64,000 bases of DNA from Cannabis sativa (GCF_029168945.1 NC_083607.1:10310001-10374000); one strand, 5' to 3'. Shown: positions 21,513 through 33,633, counted from the stretch's first letter. Translations and numbers: made by a program. The notes: generated by a model from the letters alone, not told the origin.

Positions 21513-21716
21513 ATGGAGACTGCAAAAATATTCCTTGTTGTTTTTCTTTCGGTGGCCATTCTTCTTGTTGCTTTGACTTTGTTCTGTAGGCGACGACGCC
21601 ATACTTGGCTCGGATTAGGCGGTGGAAATAGTGGCGGAGCTCCTCATGACCCTCATCATCACGGAGGTGGCGGAGATCCTTTAGGCGGAGGTGGCCATGG
21701 AGGTAGTATGGTTTAA
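21513..21716 (+). CDS. Small single-pass membrane protein, Gly/His-rich tail
   Basis: 67 codons from ATG 21513. The N-terminus is a hydrophobic helix (residues 4-25, FLVVFLSVAILLVALTLF) followed by a basic stop-transfer cluster (CRRRRH), so it is a likely signal anchor with the tail in the cytosol or, if cleaved, a small secreted peptide. The tail (residues 32-67) is low-complexity Gly/His/Pro/Ser with GGG repeats and several His, which could bind metals. No frame interruption, and a plausible TATA and an AT-rich 3' end. I do not recognise a family. The ORF is short, so expression evidence would settle it; the composition is more gene-like than its surroundings. Confidence 0.6.
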   Translation: METAKIFLVVFLSVAILLVALTLFCRRRRHTWLGLGGGNSGGAPHDPHHHGGGGDPLGGGGHGGSMV

Positions 21717-22344
21717 TTAAAGCATGCTGTAGAAGTATAGATCGAGAATTGATTATGATGATTTCTCTCTCTTTGATAAACTTTCAAATTTTGGGTTTAG
21801 TATATATGTTAATTATGCGTGTGTAAGATATAGAGGTTAAGTATTGTCTCTGTATAGGCTGGTGTGAAACTACAATTTTTTAGTTCTTTCATTGTTTTTG
21901 TAAGCTCGATGATCAATGATTATTTTTATTAAATTGATCTGAGAAAGAAATTAACTCATGTTTGCTCAATTTAATTACAGTTTCCAATTAGATACGTATA
22001 ACAGATATATGCACTTATTGGTATATTTATATATAGTACTGGGTTATCCTTCCGTTTCAATATAGATTTTTTTTTTTTTTGTCTCGCAGTGCTATATCGT
22101 TCCGTAAAAAAATACAAATGGTTTTTAATTTGTATAATTTAAAAGCATATGGGGTTGATGATGACAACATTAACCTAATAACAAAATGGTAACCTACGAT
22201 GAACTAATCAATGTATTTTTTTTCTTTTAATAATATACTTAAAATACTAATTAATTATGAAAATAACCTAACAAATCTTAATTACAATAATATTCTATCC
22301 ACGTCACAAAAAAATGTCCTAATTCTAAATTAATATGTTTGAAT
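21717..22344. other. AT-rich intergenic DNA
   Basis: About 630 bp including the likely 3' end of the small gene. Otherwise nothing recognisable. Confidence 0.5.
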
Positions 22345-22813
22345 TAGGAATGCACACGGGACGGAAAATTTACGGGGAGTCCTTCCATCCCATCCCTACT
22401 TATTCCTTATTGTGGACCGAGCGGGGAATCCCAATATAAAAATAAAGTTTATTTTAAAAATTTAAACATATAAAATTATTAAATTACATAAAAATTAAAA
22501 TATTATATATTATTTATTATTCAATATACTAATTATTATATAAAAACACAACTTAATAAATTACAAAAATGACACTATAGTATACTAAGAAATTACATAT
22601 ACCTATTATAAAATATAAAATATTAATAAAAATATAATTAATAAAGTAAACGGGTCCTCGTCGGGGCAGAGAGTGTCATCCCGTCTCCGCCCCGTTTAAT
22701 ATTCAAGGATTAAAAATTGTCCATGTCCCTGCCCCATTTTCCCATTTATACAGAGAATAAGGGTAGGTCTCTAACTACAAGGCCTATCCCCATAAAAAAA
22801 ATGTGCATCTCTA
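22345..22813. mobile_element. hAT-like non-autonomous element
   Basis: About 469 bp. The left end TAGGAATGCACACGGGACGG is inverted at the right (CATAAAAAAAATGTGCATCTCTA region), giving short imperfect terminal repeats. Both flanks hold GC-rich sequences with GGGG and CCCC, the interior being AT-rich. A clean 8-bp duplication is not visible (left GTTTGAAT, right TTTAAAAT). The family call is based on end sequence only. Confidence 0.55.
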
Positions 22814-23032
22814 TTTAAAATGAAATCAATCATGAAATATTACTTTTCATTTTTTGCATTGTCAAGACTAAAAAATAACTTTTTCGTTACTCTTACTTAT
22901 GATGTTGAAAACAAACTAATTAGTAACTTTTTCATAAAAATACTATATTTTTGTGTTATATAATTTGAGATATATTTTGGCTACTTCTAAAAATAGAGGT
23001 ATATACTACTAAAATTAAAAATATTTATCATT
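22814..23032. other. AT-rich intergenic DNA
   Basis: Short AT-rich stretch between two transposons, no feature seen. Confidence 0.5.
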
Positions 23033-24096
23033 AACTACAAAAATAGGTTTTCCCGACGTTTTTAAATAGTCGTTTAAAGTAATCCCGTCGGTTTTTATAA
23101 CCGTCGTAAAACGGGCATAATAGGCGACGATTCAAAACCGTCGCTAATGTGAGTTTCCCGACGGTTTAAAATCGTCGCCTATAATTGGGTATAGGAGATG
23201 GTTTATAACTGTGCCCTATACTATAGGCGTTGGTTTTAAACCGTCGGGAATGGAAAAAAAAATGAAAAAAATATATATTTTCTCCCATTTTTTTCTCCAT
23301 TAGCTTTATAATTTTACCTAAATTAAAATAAAACAACTAATTAATTTTGTTACAATAACGACTAACTTTAAAACACATTAAATTTATACAATAACAAAAT
23401 AAATATATATAATAAATAAAAAAGTATAAAAATAAATAAATATATTTATACCGAGCTTGGAGAGAGAGAAAGAGAGAGAGGGAGACGGACGAGAGGTGGT
23501 AGTGGTCCGACGTATGAGACAAAGATGAGAGGGAGACGGACGGGAGGTGGTAGTGGTCCGACGTATGAGCTAGACGAAGATGAGAGGGACACCAACGGGG
23601 AGGTGGTGGTGGTCCGACGTATGCGACGAAGAGTAGAGAGACAAGAAGAAATGGAGATCGAGAGAGGGAGGAAGACGGCGAGAGAGGAGGGCGATGGTGC
23701 GGAGGCATGGGTGGGGTTTTGGAGAGTTAAGATTTTCGTTTTAGGGTGTGGGAAATGGAGAAGAAATAGGTGGGCATGTGGAAAATAGAGAAAAAGTAGG
23801 TGGGCATGTGGGAAATGTGGCAAGAAGTAGGTGATGATTTTTCAATGGACCCTTATAGGCGACGGTTTAAAACCGTCGCCTATAGTATAGGCAACGGTTT
23901 TAAACCGTCGCCTATAAAGGTCCATTAAAAAATTGCATTTTATTAAAAAACGTCGCCTATTTTGTTTACTACAATTTTAAACCGTCGGGAATACTAAATT
24001 TTTCCCGATAGTTTTAAATAGTTACTTAATTTTTTTAGCGACGGTCCCCGAAAAAAATCGTTTTGAGGACCGTCGCGAATTCTGATATTTGTAGTA
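23033..24096. mobile_element. Non-autonomous CACTA-like element
   Basis: About 1.06 kb with degenerate CACTA-type ends (AACTACAAAAATAGG at the left, TATTTGTAGTA at the right). Subterminal blocks repeat the palindromic motif CCGTCGCC/GGCGACGG with TTTTAAACCGTCG at both ends, in either orientation. The middle (23460-23840) holds three degenerate tandem units of about 52-56 bp (GAGAGGGAGACGGACG...GGTCCGACGTATGAG). No transposase is present. No 3-bp duplication can be shown. Confidence 0.65.
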
Positions 24097-24127
24097 GCAT
24101 TTAAATAATATTTATTGATCAAGAACA

Positions 24128-24675
24128 CTAAATGCTATATAAAAATATTTATTATTGAATATTTACATATGCAAATATTTAAACAATAAATAAATAGTAA
24201 AATAAATAATTATTCATTGTAACATTTAAGCAATTATAATGTTTATCTTCAACAATAAATTGGCTATTTTATCAAAAGTAATGTTCATCGTTAACAACAA
24301 CTGCATAATTAAATTTATTGCCACCAATAGTTGATCTACTTCTGTGATATCAAATAATATAAAAGTCATCGATCTTTCATCTTCGACAAGTCTTCAAAAT
24401 TTGCAGCATTGGTCAATTTTATTCTGCACATAGCAAATAATCAATAAATTTTATCATATAATATATGTGCTTGAATTCTCAAAATTCGACAAGAAGTTAC
24501 CTTCCATAATGGATAACCATAAAACAACTCGTAGGTAATTCTATTTTTTCTTACTACACAGTCAACACCATATCAGTATTTTCCATTAGAAGAGTCGCTA
24601 TTCTTCTTTATATCAATTGGGCCACTACTCTTTTCCATTATACTATGCTACAAAATTAATTTTAATTAATTTATA
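24128..24675. repeat. Direct repeat left of the MULE
   Basis: 548 bp whose sequence recurs at 30500-37055 around Copia-3, ending at the first base of the MULE. The two copies differ at about 20 positions in my count (about 4%) and by one roughly 15-bp indel. No ORF. This copy keeps the uninterrupted ATATC target of Copia-3. Confidence 0.85.
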
Positions 24676-25080
24676 GGGAAATTTACGGCATAAATACTTA
24701 TTTTGTTCATTTTGTTGCTAATAAGTACCCAATTTTAAAAAATTGTAGCATTAATACTCAAAATCTCACTTCTTAAACTCTGCCGTTGGTACCACCTAAC
24801 AGACTTACTACTAAGGACACGTGTAGTGTCCTGATAATTCCTCTTTTTTTTTTCTTCACCTAAACAAATCAATAATCATTTAAAACATATATGGTAAAAA
24901 AAAACATAAATCACTAAATCTAATTGCATCTGACCTAGCTTTATGAAAAAAAAAATTGCATCTGACCTAGCCACCCACCTACACAATCCTCCACCATCAT
25001 ACCACCACATGGGAATCGATCAAGCAATTCGCACCACCAAAAAGGAGAAGAAACCCAATCGCAACATCTCTCTCCTAAAC
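24676..25080 (-). repeat. MULE terminal inverted repeat, left
   Basis: The outer 100 bp matches the inverted right end at roughly 80% by eye. Homology fades and recurs to about position 25080 (CTGACCTAGCCACCCACC at 24962). Confidence 0.7.
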
Positions 25081-26170
25081 CCATTGTACCTAAGTAATCG
25101 CACCTTAAACCCATAAATGTAATCCTTTCCGACGATAACGAGTGATGAGCAGCTTGAAACGCCATTTACAAGTTGAAGAAAAAGGAAAGTGGAAGGAAGA
25201 GCTGGTATGGTGCAACAAAGGGAGTTTGTCTTCTTTTTCTTCTAAAACCGAGGCTTTGGAGGGGATGTGATTTGCACTAATTCATTTATGTTGATTTTTG
25301 GGATTTTATGTTGTAATTTCAGGTTGAGGGGTGTGTGATTTCTTTGAATGGGTGGACATGAAATGTTGTGTGAGGTGCAGAGAGGGCTAATTGATGGATT
25401 ATGAGAAGAATGATTGATGAATGAGCATCAATTGATGGATTATGAAGCAAATGAAGGATTGGAAAATAAAAGAGGGTTAATTGGTCATGTTCATGAGTGT
25501 TGTTTTCATTCATGAGTGTTAAAAACTTTGAAAAACCATGTGTTGATTGTGGTTATGTTTGTTGTTCTCATATTTATGATAAATTAGTGTTTGACTGAGG
25601 TGAAATTTTAATTTCATGCTCTTATATTATGTAACTGCAATGCCAATTTGGCTTATGTTAATGAATAATGAAATCAAAATCTTGTAACTACTATCCTGTT
25701 CAATCAATATGATAAACTGTTATTTTTGTTGTTGTCATATTTATGATAAATTAGTGTTTGATTGAGGTGAACAATATATATCTTTTTTTAGTTCAATTGA
25801 ATCGCTTTAGCTCTGCATTTTTTTAAGGTTGCTTAATTGTACATTATGTTATTTAAATCTTTGTAAATAAATTATCTGATTCTAAATTCCACAGCTTGAT
25901 GATTAAGTTTGAAAGAATGTTACTCAATTCCTATTTATTGGAATATGGTTTTAGAAACTAGAGATACACAATATTAATATTGAGTACTGAGTGTTGTGAA
26001 AGATACATGTTGTACACAAAATATAGTTTTACAAACTAGAATATGCTTGTGCCGTTTGCTATATATAGTAGATGCATGTTGTGAAAACTTTTCTTGCATT
26101 TCAAAATCTGTTGGCATCATAATTGAGAAAATAATAGTTTTAGTGTTGTAACACTAAGAATATACCTGCT

Positions 26171-26440
26171 GAAAAAACCAGTAAAAAATAATAACAATTA
26201 AAAACACAGTTGAAAGTGTGACTAAAAAGGGTAGCAATTGAGAGCTCAAAACCAGTAGAAATAGCTAAAAAAAACCCCAGTAAAAACATTGTTGAAAGTG
26301 TGACTAAAAAGGGTAGCAATTGAGAGCTCAAAAACTAGTAAAAAAGAATTTGAAAACCAGTAAAAATACTACTGAATATGTGACTGAAAAGAGTAGCTAT
26401 TGAGAATTCAAAAACTAGTAAAGATACTGTTGAAAAACCA
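26171..26440. repeat. About 80-bp tandem repeat inside the MULE
   Basis: Three degenerate units (starts near 26211, 26293, 26373, period 80-82) built from TGAAAGTGTGACTAAAAAGG, GGTAGCAATTGAGAGCTCA and AACCAGTAAAAA. A separate pair of about 47-bp direct repeats lies at 25557-25603 and 25722-25768. No coding sequence. Confidence 0.7.
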
Positions 26441-26859
26441 AATTAACTACTGGTTTACATTCTATTTGAACTACTTTGCTATAAGGATTTTAATTGTTCA
26501 AAAACCAGTTAAAGAACAAAAAAAATTACTAATCCAAGCAAGTAAAAAGGGACAATTTCCCAATTATTTAACTTGTTCAAAGAACAACATTTCAATGCTT
26601 AATTCTGAGATCAATAATAAACAAACTTTTTAACAAACAAAATTCATATATTCTTTATCATATGTCTAAACATCCACCATAACATCATGTACAACAAATA
26701 GAATCACATGATATATCATCTGTCATTTTTTTACTTCAAAAAAGAAAAGGTCCAAGGCAAAGGCCCTTTAGCCAACAAAACCATACCCAACTTAACACTA
26801 CTTCACCAAAATAAAACTAAAGCAATCATAACTACCATAAAACACGTATTAAAAAGACC

Positions 26860-28925
26860 ACTACTGGGCATTAGGTAGTTGTTGGGATGAACTAGCTTCT
26901 CTTGCCTTTTGCTTCATTCTCCGCTTGTTCCTGTTCACAGTTTTAGGGTCTGGATTTTTCTTGGGGGGATGACCCTTCATTTTCTTCTCAGTAGGAGGAT
27001 CCTGAGACAAGTAATTTAAAGGGATAGGTTATAGTTACAATTCAAGAAATTACAATTCAAATAGAAGTTTAATTTGAAGAAATATACTTGATTGACTTTT
27101 TTGGTTCTTACAACTAGTTTTAATATGCCCTCGTTGTTTGCAGTTTAAACACTGGTTGGTTTGTGGCGTTTTCTTCAATTTAGTTGCACCTACTGGAGGT
27201 TCATCCCTTTCTCTGTTCCTTGATTTTTTTGGCCTCCCAGGCAATATAGTTTCAGGTGGAGGAAGGATTGGACTTTTCCCTTTATTCTCCCATTCATCAG
27301 GACTAGGCATTGGTGCAATACCCTTTGCATAGATAGCTTTGAAGGCTTCCTTCTTGGAGCAAGGATCCACAAATTGGTATTCATCAAGATTAGAAAACCA
27401 TATACAAGCTATGCCATGACCACATGGTATACCTGTTAGATCAAATGATCTACATGTACATGTTCTTGTCTCCAAATCAACAGATAATACTTGGCCTGTT
27501 ATGTAAGTAACTTGAAATGATCCACCAATTGACTTTGTGCAAATGCATTGTTGTGCTACCTTTTTGTTCTTCTCAATGATATCAAAGATCCTCTTTCCAA
27601 CAGAAAAATTCCATTTAGAGACACTATCTGCTTGCACATCCTTTCCATCAACCAGAAACGTATTGACTCTAAAAGAGTGATTATCATTTTGTCTCTACTA
27701 TCTAAGACTGCTGAATTAAAGCTCTCACACAGATTGTTAAGGAGCATATCACACTTTACTGAAGTCCTAAAGTGTGATTTTGACCATTCTGTGGGTGTCT
27801 TTTTCATCAACCAATTATATGCTGGTTCAGAAATCTCCTTCAAGTGATTCATTTTTCTTTTGAACTCTTCAGAGGTAGTCGATCTAGCACATGCCCATAG
27901 TGCTTGTTTCAACAACAATCCAGGAAACTCCTTGAAGTTTTCATAAAGATGTCTCACACAGAATCTAATTTCAGAGCCTTCAAAAGTTGTACCCAAAGCT
28001 TTCTCGAGGCCTTTCTGTCTATCACATAATGAAAGTGAAGCTTCTTGTGTCTGCTACATTTATGTCCTCTTTAACCAGCCCGACAAACCATGTCCAACTG
28101 TCAGTATTTTCTTTCTCAACAACAGCATATGCAAGAGGAAACGTACTATTATTTGCATCTATCACAATTGCAACAAGTAACATACCTTTGCAATAACCTT
28201 TCAAGAAGCATCCATCTAATCCTATGATGGGTCTACAATACTTGAAACCAACTTTACATGCTTCAAGACATATGTACACCCTTTCAAAAACTCTTTTCTC
28301 ATTGACCAAGTTGGTTTTGATCAAAGCTGTGCTACCTGGATTGAGTTTTAATATTTGTGTACAATAGTCGTGAAGAATTGCATATTGGTCTTTCACTGTA
28401 CCATTAATAATGTGTCTAGCTTTATTTTTAGCCCGATAAAAAGTCCAAAAGGAAACTTTGGAGTACTTACTATCAGATGTCATCTATCTGTAAGACTTGA
28501 AGTTCATGTCTGGGTTTTGTCTGAACTTCTCCAAGTACTGTTTTGCAATCCAGACTGCATCTACTAAGCTGTTCTCGAATACAATCCCACAATTATGGTT
28601 GCCTTTCATTTTATTGATCCTGAATGTTGTGCCATCATCTCTCATTCTTCTAGCATAAAGAAGCCATGTACACCCATTGCCCTTGCATTTAGCTCGAATC
28701 CTTAAACTATCGTTGGATACATATACTTGAATTCTCTATCACTAGTAACAAAATACCCTTTCAAAGCTTTTCTTAAATGCTCATTAGTAGGGAAAAACAT
28801 ACCCTCTTCGAACTTGATCTCCTCAAGCTTAGTCCTTGGATCAAACTCCATGTTAGACTTTTTTGACCGATGCACATCTTCATCATCACTAGGCAAGCTT
28901 CTTAATTCATCTTCCTCTTCATAGC
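26860..28925 (-). pseudogene. MULE transposase (MuDR type), frameshifted
   Basis: Reading down the minus strand: an acidic leader (28925-28850), the MuDR DNA-binding domain (FEEGMFFPTNEHLRKALKGYF), a KCKGNGCTWLLYA and HNCG segment, then the transposase core. The core's first catalytic Asp lies in IIGLDGCFLKG (near 28220). The second Asp region DRQKGLEKALG sits at a 1-bp frameshift near 28025, and a third segment ends CVRHLYENF. A SWIM zinc finger (CTC...PCGHGIACIW) and a CX2CX4HX4C knuckle (CLNCKQRGHIKTSC) follow. A final Lys-rich exon (26860-27000) follows a probable intron whose exact ends I could not fix. A further frameshift lies near 28706. It is a pseudogene. Confidence 0.85.
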
Positions 28926-30079
28926 CCCCCTCAGAGTCTTCTTGGTTAATTTGGCTGCAAAAATTATTGACAGAACCCCACCATTTACTTGGATCTGCAA
29001 TGCCCTCTTCCTATAAGTCTTTAGCCACAGGAGCATATTCTTCTTCCTTAAATACATCATCTAGCTGGGCTTCGGTTTGGCCTTGAGCAGCATGCTCACT
29101 TGTTTAAGTTTTAGATCCAATTGAACCTTCAAAAATAGTCTTTTCTTGGGCCTCACAATCTGAAAAAGAAAAAAAAAAACAAAAAATATTAATTAAAACA
29201 ATTAAAAACATGTCAATAATGTATAAATATATAGAGCATATAGAGTGAAGGGTAGCAAGCAAGACTCTGATAATAAGATGTGGTTTTTAGCTCAATAAAT
29301 ACGAGAAAGAAAGGCAAGGAAGCTATAATAAAACATGTAAGTTCATCGTGTTAGTTATTACTAGTGCCATATATTTTGGTTGTTGTTGTATAGCTCAATA
29401 AATTTTATCACTGTATCATATTATAATTGAACATTACACAATAATGATCATAAATTTTTAAGAACTATTTTTATCTTCCAAAAGTTTTTGACAGAAAGTA
29501 GAAAAATAAAGTGATATTGGTAAACTCTATTTCTTTATAATACTTCTCTGTGATAGGACCATATGTACATTTATTGGTTATGATAAAATAGTAATATATG
29601 CTATTACATAAGTACATGGATTCTATCTACAATTATGTGTGAACCTAAAACAGAAAAGTCATATTCTAGCATAAAGTAAAAAGAACTTTTGTAAAAATTC
29701 AAATAGTCCAATAAAGACATGCCAAATAAAAAATGCAAAGATTCTAATTGTATAGTCAAACAAAACAACAATACCCAATTTTGTTTCCCACAAAAATTAC
29801 TCCATCATAATAAAACAAAATAAATGTCTAACGATACCATCACTCAACACAAATATATATATATATATTTAACACAGATTTTGAGAAGAAAAGCACTACA
29901 GTTACACAATAAAAAATCCTCCAAATTTAATCAGGTCATTTCTCCAAGACAACCCACAAGAAAACAAAGACAAATAAAATAGAAAAAGAAACCATGTTAA
30001 GGAAAAAGTAAGAACCCATACCGCAGTAATCGTCCTCATCCATTGATGGCTCTCCCAAGGTCTTTCGTGTGGTGTGATA
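28926..30079. other. MULE internal AT-rich region
   Basis: About 1.15 kb of AT-rich sequence upstream of the transposase, with a short (AT)n microsatellite near 29852-29870. The 28930-29100 part may hold the acidic N-terminal exon. No other gene seen. Confidence 0.5.
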
Positions 30080-30490
30080 GTGATGGGCGATTGGAAGGTG
30101 TTCGCTTGGAAACTGGGTTTAAGAAGAAAGAAGGTGTGAAATGCAGTCCCGATCTCTCATGTTGTGGTGGTGAAGGACTGCATGGGTGGGTGGCTAGGTC
30201 AGTGCTTTTAGATTTACTAATTTAGTTTTTTTTTTTTTTTTGATAATATATGTTTTAAACGATTATTAATTTGTTTATTTTTATTTTAATTAGTTTTATG
30301 TATTTACTTGATTAATTAGGTAAAAATAAAAGGAAGAATTATCAGGACACTACACGTTTCCTTAGTAGTAAGTCTGTTAAGTGGTACCAACAACAGAGTA
30401 GAAGTGAGATTTTGAGTATTAATGCCGCAATTTTTAAAAATTAGGTACTTATTCGCAACAAAGTCAACAAATGAGTATTTTTGCCGCAAA
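30080..30490 (-). repeat. MULE terminal inverted repeat, right
   Basis: Reverse complement partner of 24676-25080. The right terminus is uncertain by about 10 bp because of the local repeat CTAAATG. Confidence 0.7.
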
Positions 30491-30723
30491 TGCTAAATGC
30501 TAAATGCTATATAAAAATATTTATTATTGAATATTTACATATGCAAATATTTAAACAATAAATAAATAGTAAAATAAATAATTATTCATTGTAACATTTA
30601 AGCAATTATAATGTTCATCTTCAACAATAAATTGGCTATTTTATCAAAAGTAATGTTCATCGTTAACAACAACTGCATAATTAAATTTATTGCCACCAAT
30701 AGTAGATCTATTTCTGTGACATC

Positions 30724-31550
30724 TGTTGAAATTAAATCCATCTAAGCCTTTCCTAATTATAAGTCGGTTACATGGAAAAACAACTTGCACAAGTATAACA
30801 ACTACAATACAGTTACAAATAAAAGATCCTAACTAAAATAACAGAAACTGAAGACATATACCTGCCACATCACCAAACTGAGGCCACTTACTCTTCTCCT
30901 ATTGCAACAATATAAATAAACACTCCCAGTTTCGATTTCTGCCTAGATTTGAATACTAGAGAGAAAGAGAGAACCTGTAATTGCTCTGAGTTCAAAGATA
31001 AGAACTCAGAGTTGAGAAATAGAGAGGATAGTAAGAACCAGAGAGAAATCGAAGAGAGTTATTGAGAGAAGGAGAAACAGTAGATAAACTAATGCAGTAG
31101 GAAATAGAGACTTACCAGTTCATCTGTAGCTGTAAGCTTCACCAATTATGTATTGGATCTTGAATTTGATAGTGCAAGGGCTTAGCTTTTTCTGAGGTGA
31201 GCTCAAGAGGACTACCCCATCAACTAAGGGGGAACCTCTATAAAATACTGTGTTTGATTCTCTTCTTCCCTAACTCTCATCTGCATATTCATTCATTCTC
31301 ACATTTGAACATTGCATGCATATTCAATAAAAGAAAACCCTAGAAACTAAGCAAGAAAAACCTGATCACTTTTTCTTTTGTTTTGTTTTTGGTAAAGTTA
31401 AATGTTTAATCAAATGCTTTGTGTCAAAAGTTTGAGTGTGATACGTGGACAGATTGTGTCCACTTGCTGAAGTGTGAAAGGTCAAGATTGACCTTGTGTT
31501 TGTGTGTGTGAGTTGACTTTGTGTAGGGATAGGACTGGAAAATCCCAACA
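30724..31550 (+). repeat. Copia-3 5' LTR
   Basis: 827 bp, TGTTGAAATT to CCCAACA. It is followed by the primer site TGGTATCAGAGCAAGG (31552-31567), complementary to tRNA-iMet over its first part. Confidence 0.92.
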
Positions 31551-31551
31551 G

Positions 31552-31567
31552 TGGTATCAGAGCAAGG
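31552..31567 (+). promoter_or_regulatory. Copia-3 primer-binding site (tRNA-iMet)
   Basis: TGGTATCAGAGCAAGG, one base after the 5' LTR; usual Copia site. Confidence 0.92.
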
Positions 31568-31665
31568 TTTCTTGCTAAAGAAAGTCAACCCAAGAAGATC
31601 AAGAAAGTTATTCAAAGCTTGAAGAACTTGATCCACAGCAAGAAGATTATGCAATTCAGGATTTT

Positions 31666-32841
31666 GTGGATATTCCTTTGAATGATCCAATTGAAACCTC
31701 TCTAACTCAACACTCTATTTCAGATTTCATTAAAATGAGTAATATCAAATTAGATATTGATAGATTTGATGGTTCTAGTGATTACAAGATATGGAGGAGA
31801 AAAATCAGATCACTTTTGGCACAACAAAAACTGCTAAGAGTACTTGAAGAACCAATTGAATGGCCAGAAGGCACATCAAGAATCCAACAAGAAGAACTTC
31901 TGGAAATAGCAACAGGGATAATAATCTTTAATCTGTCTGATGCAATTATCAGACTTGTGGACAAAGAAGAGACCCCAGCCAAGATTTGGAGGAAATTGGA
32001 AGAACAATTCCAACAGAAGTCTCTCACCAACAAAATTTTCTTGAAAGAAAGAATTTTTGGTTTCAAGATAAGTCCAACTAAGTCCCTGGATCAGAACTTA
32101 GATGAGTTCTTGAGGATGCACATTGAGTTAGCAAACTCAGGTGAAAATGAGGCTTTGAGTGATGAAAATAAAGCCATCATTATCTTGAATTCACTCCCTG
32201 ATTCTTACAGAGAAGTGAAAACTGCCATTAAATATGGTAGGACTGAAATAACATTGGATGAGGTCATTTCTGCTTTAAAATTTAAGGATTTGGAAATGAA
32301 AAATGAGAAGTCAGGGAACTCTCATGGTGAACTAAATTTCAGTCAAGGGAAGAGTAAATTCAAGAAGACTCCCTACAGGGGTAGGAGTCAAAACCATGGA
32401 CCTAACAAAGGATCTAACCATGGAAGGGGAAGGTCTCAATCTAAAGGGCCTAAAGACTCAAATGGATGCTTTCATTGTGGAAGAGTAGGTCATATGAGGA
32501 AGGACTGCTATTACTGGAAAAGAAGCAACAAAAACAGAAGTGATAGCCAAGAACAGTCAGATAATCACAGATCTGACTACCACTCAAACAGAAATAAAAA
32601 TCAGCAAGAAGCTAATTACACAGATGGATATGAGAGTGGGGAACTTTATGTTGCTGCATCATCTTTTAAAAATGATTGGATCATAGACTCTGGGTGTAAT
32701 TTTCACATGATTAACAGTAAAAGTTTTCTTACTGATTTCAGGGCATCAACTGGGGGAAAAGTCATACTTGGAAACAACCAATCATGCAACATTGAAGGTT
32801 TTGGAACACTTAGCTTCAAAATGTTTGATGGAGTAATCTGA
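31666..32841 (+). pseudogene. Copia-3 gag and protease (nonsense-terminated)
   Basis: 391 codons; the Met used at 31666 lies in a leader, and Met 31736 is a plausible native start. Gag core: LDIDRFDGSSDYKIWRRKIR, IFGFKISPTKSLDQNLDEFL, IILNSLPDSYREVKTAI. CCHC knuckle CFHCGRVGHMRKDC is near residue 270. The protease active site WIIDSGCNFHM follows near residue 342. A TGA at 32839-32841 truncates the protein inside the protease; the following codons stay coding-like for a short distance, so it is a point nonsense mutation. Confidence 0.9.
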
Positions 32842-32985
32842 TCACTCACAGGGGTCAGGTATGTCCCTAATTTGGCTAGAAATTTAATTTCTATAAGTGT
32901 GGGTATTGTGAGTAAAATTTAGGCAGGTACAATAAGATTAAGCAAGGGATCTATGACTATTATAAAGGGTTACAAGCATTAAGGA
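32842..32985 (+). pseudogene. Copia-3 protease-integrase linker, decayed
   Basis: 144 bp between the gag-protease stop and the integrase frame. The protease continuation (SLTGVRYVPNLARNLISISVG, in pieces) is visible, with further stops near 32921. No separate gene. Confidence 0.6.
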
Positions 32986-33630
32986 TTGTACTACCTACAA
33001 GGAGAACCAGTAACTCAATGCAACAACTCAGTGGCCATCTCAACAGATGACAAGAAGGCATTCCTATGGCACAGAAGGCTAGGGCATCTCAGTGAGAAAG
33101 GATTGCAAGTGATGAGTGAGCAAAACCTACTAGGCAGAGACAAGGTGCGGAAACTTGACTTTTGTGAATCATGCATTTTCGGAAAACACCACAGACTAAA
33201 ATTCAAGACAAATATACACAAAACTAAACACCCTCTAGAATATGTACATTCTGACTTATGGGGTCCTGAAAAGACTCTAACACATGGAGGTAATGCCTAT
33301 TTCATGTCTATAGTGGATGATCACTCTAGGAAAGTTTGGATTTTTCTACTTAAAAATAAAAATGATGCATTTACTAGATTTGTTCAATGGAAAACCTTGA
33401 TGGAAAATATCACTGATTACAAACTGAAACATCTTAGAACTGACAATGGTTTAGAGTTCTGTAATGATATTTTTGACAGCTATTGGAAAGAAGTAGGGGT
33501 TCAAAGACATAGAACTGTCAGACTCACTCCTCAGCAAAATGGAGTTGCTGAAAGAATGAATAGGACTTTGATGGATAAAGTCAAGTGCTTGTTACTGCAA
33601 TCTGGACTTACAAAAGCATTTTGGGGATAA
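32986..33630 (+). pseudogene. Copia-3 integrase core
   Basis: 214 codons. GAG-pre-integrase WHRRLGHLSEKGLQ, an HHCC remnant (FCESCIFGKHHRLKF), first catalytic Asp in YVHSDLWGPEKT, second in HLRTDNGLEFCND, third region NGVAERMNRTLMDKVKCLL. It ends in a TAA at 33628-33630; the next codons continue in the same frame (VVMTAAYVINRCPA), so a nonsense mutation (probably from GAA) split the polyprotein here. It is the DDE strand-transfer enzyme of the element, now unable to join the RT. Confidence 0.9.
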
Positions 33631-33633
33631 GTT

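Larger units (their letters stand above)
24676..30490 (-). mobile_element. Mutator-like element (MULE) with long imperfect terminal inverted repeats
   Basis: About 5.8 kb. The left end starts GGGAAATTTACGGC and the right end finishes in TTTTTGCCGCAAA. The inverted repeats (24676-about 25080 and about 30080-30490) include the matching blocks TTAATACTCAAAATCTCAC and CTGACCTAGCCACCCACC. Inside is a minus-strand MuDR-type transposase pseudogene. No 9-bp duplication of the usual MULE kind is seen; instead the ends abut the 548-bp direct repeat on both sides. The transposase has frameshifts. Confidence 0.8.

Noticed and set aside
23446..23823. Open frames on both strands over the GA-rich block
   Set aside because: They follow from the repeat array of the CACTA-like element (low-complexity Pro/Ser/His peptides); no independent support.
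30043..30225. 60-codon frame at the right end of the MULE
   Set aside because: Falls in the terminal inverted repeat; no coding support.
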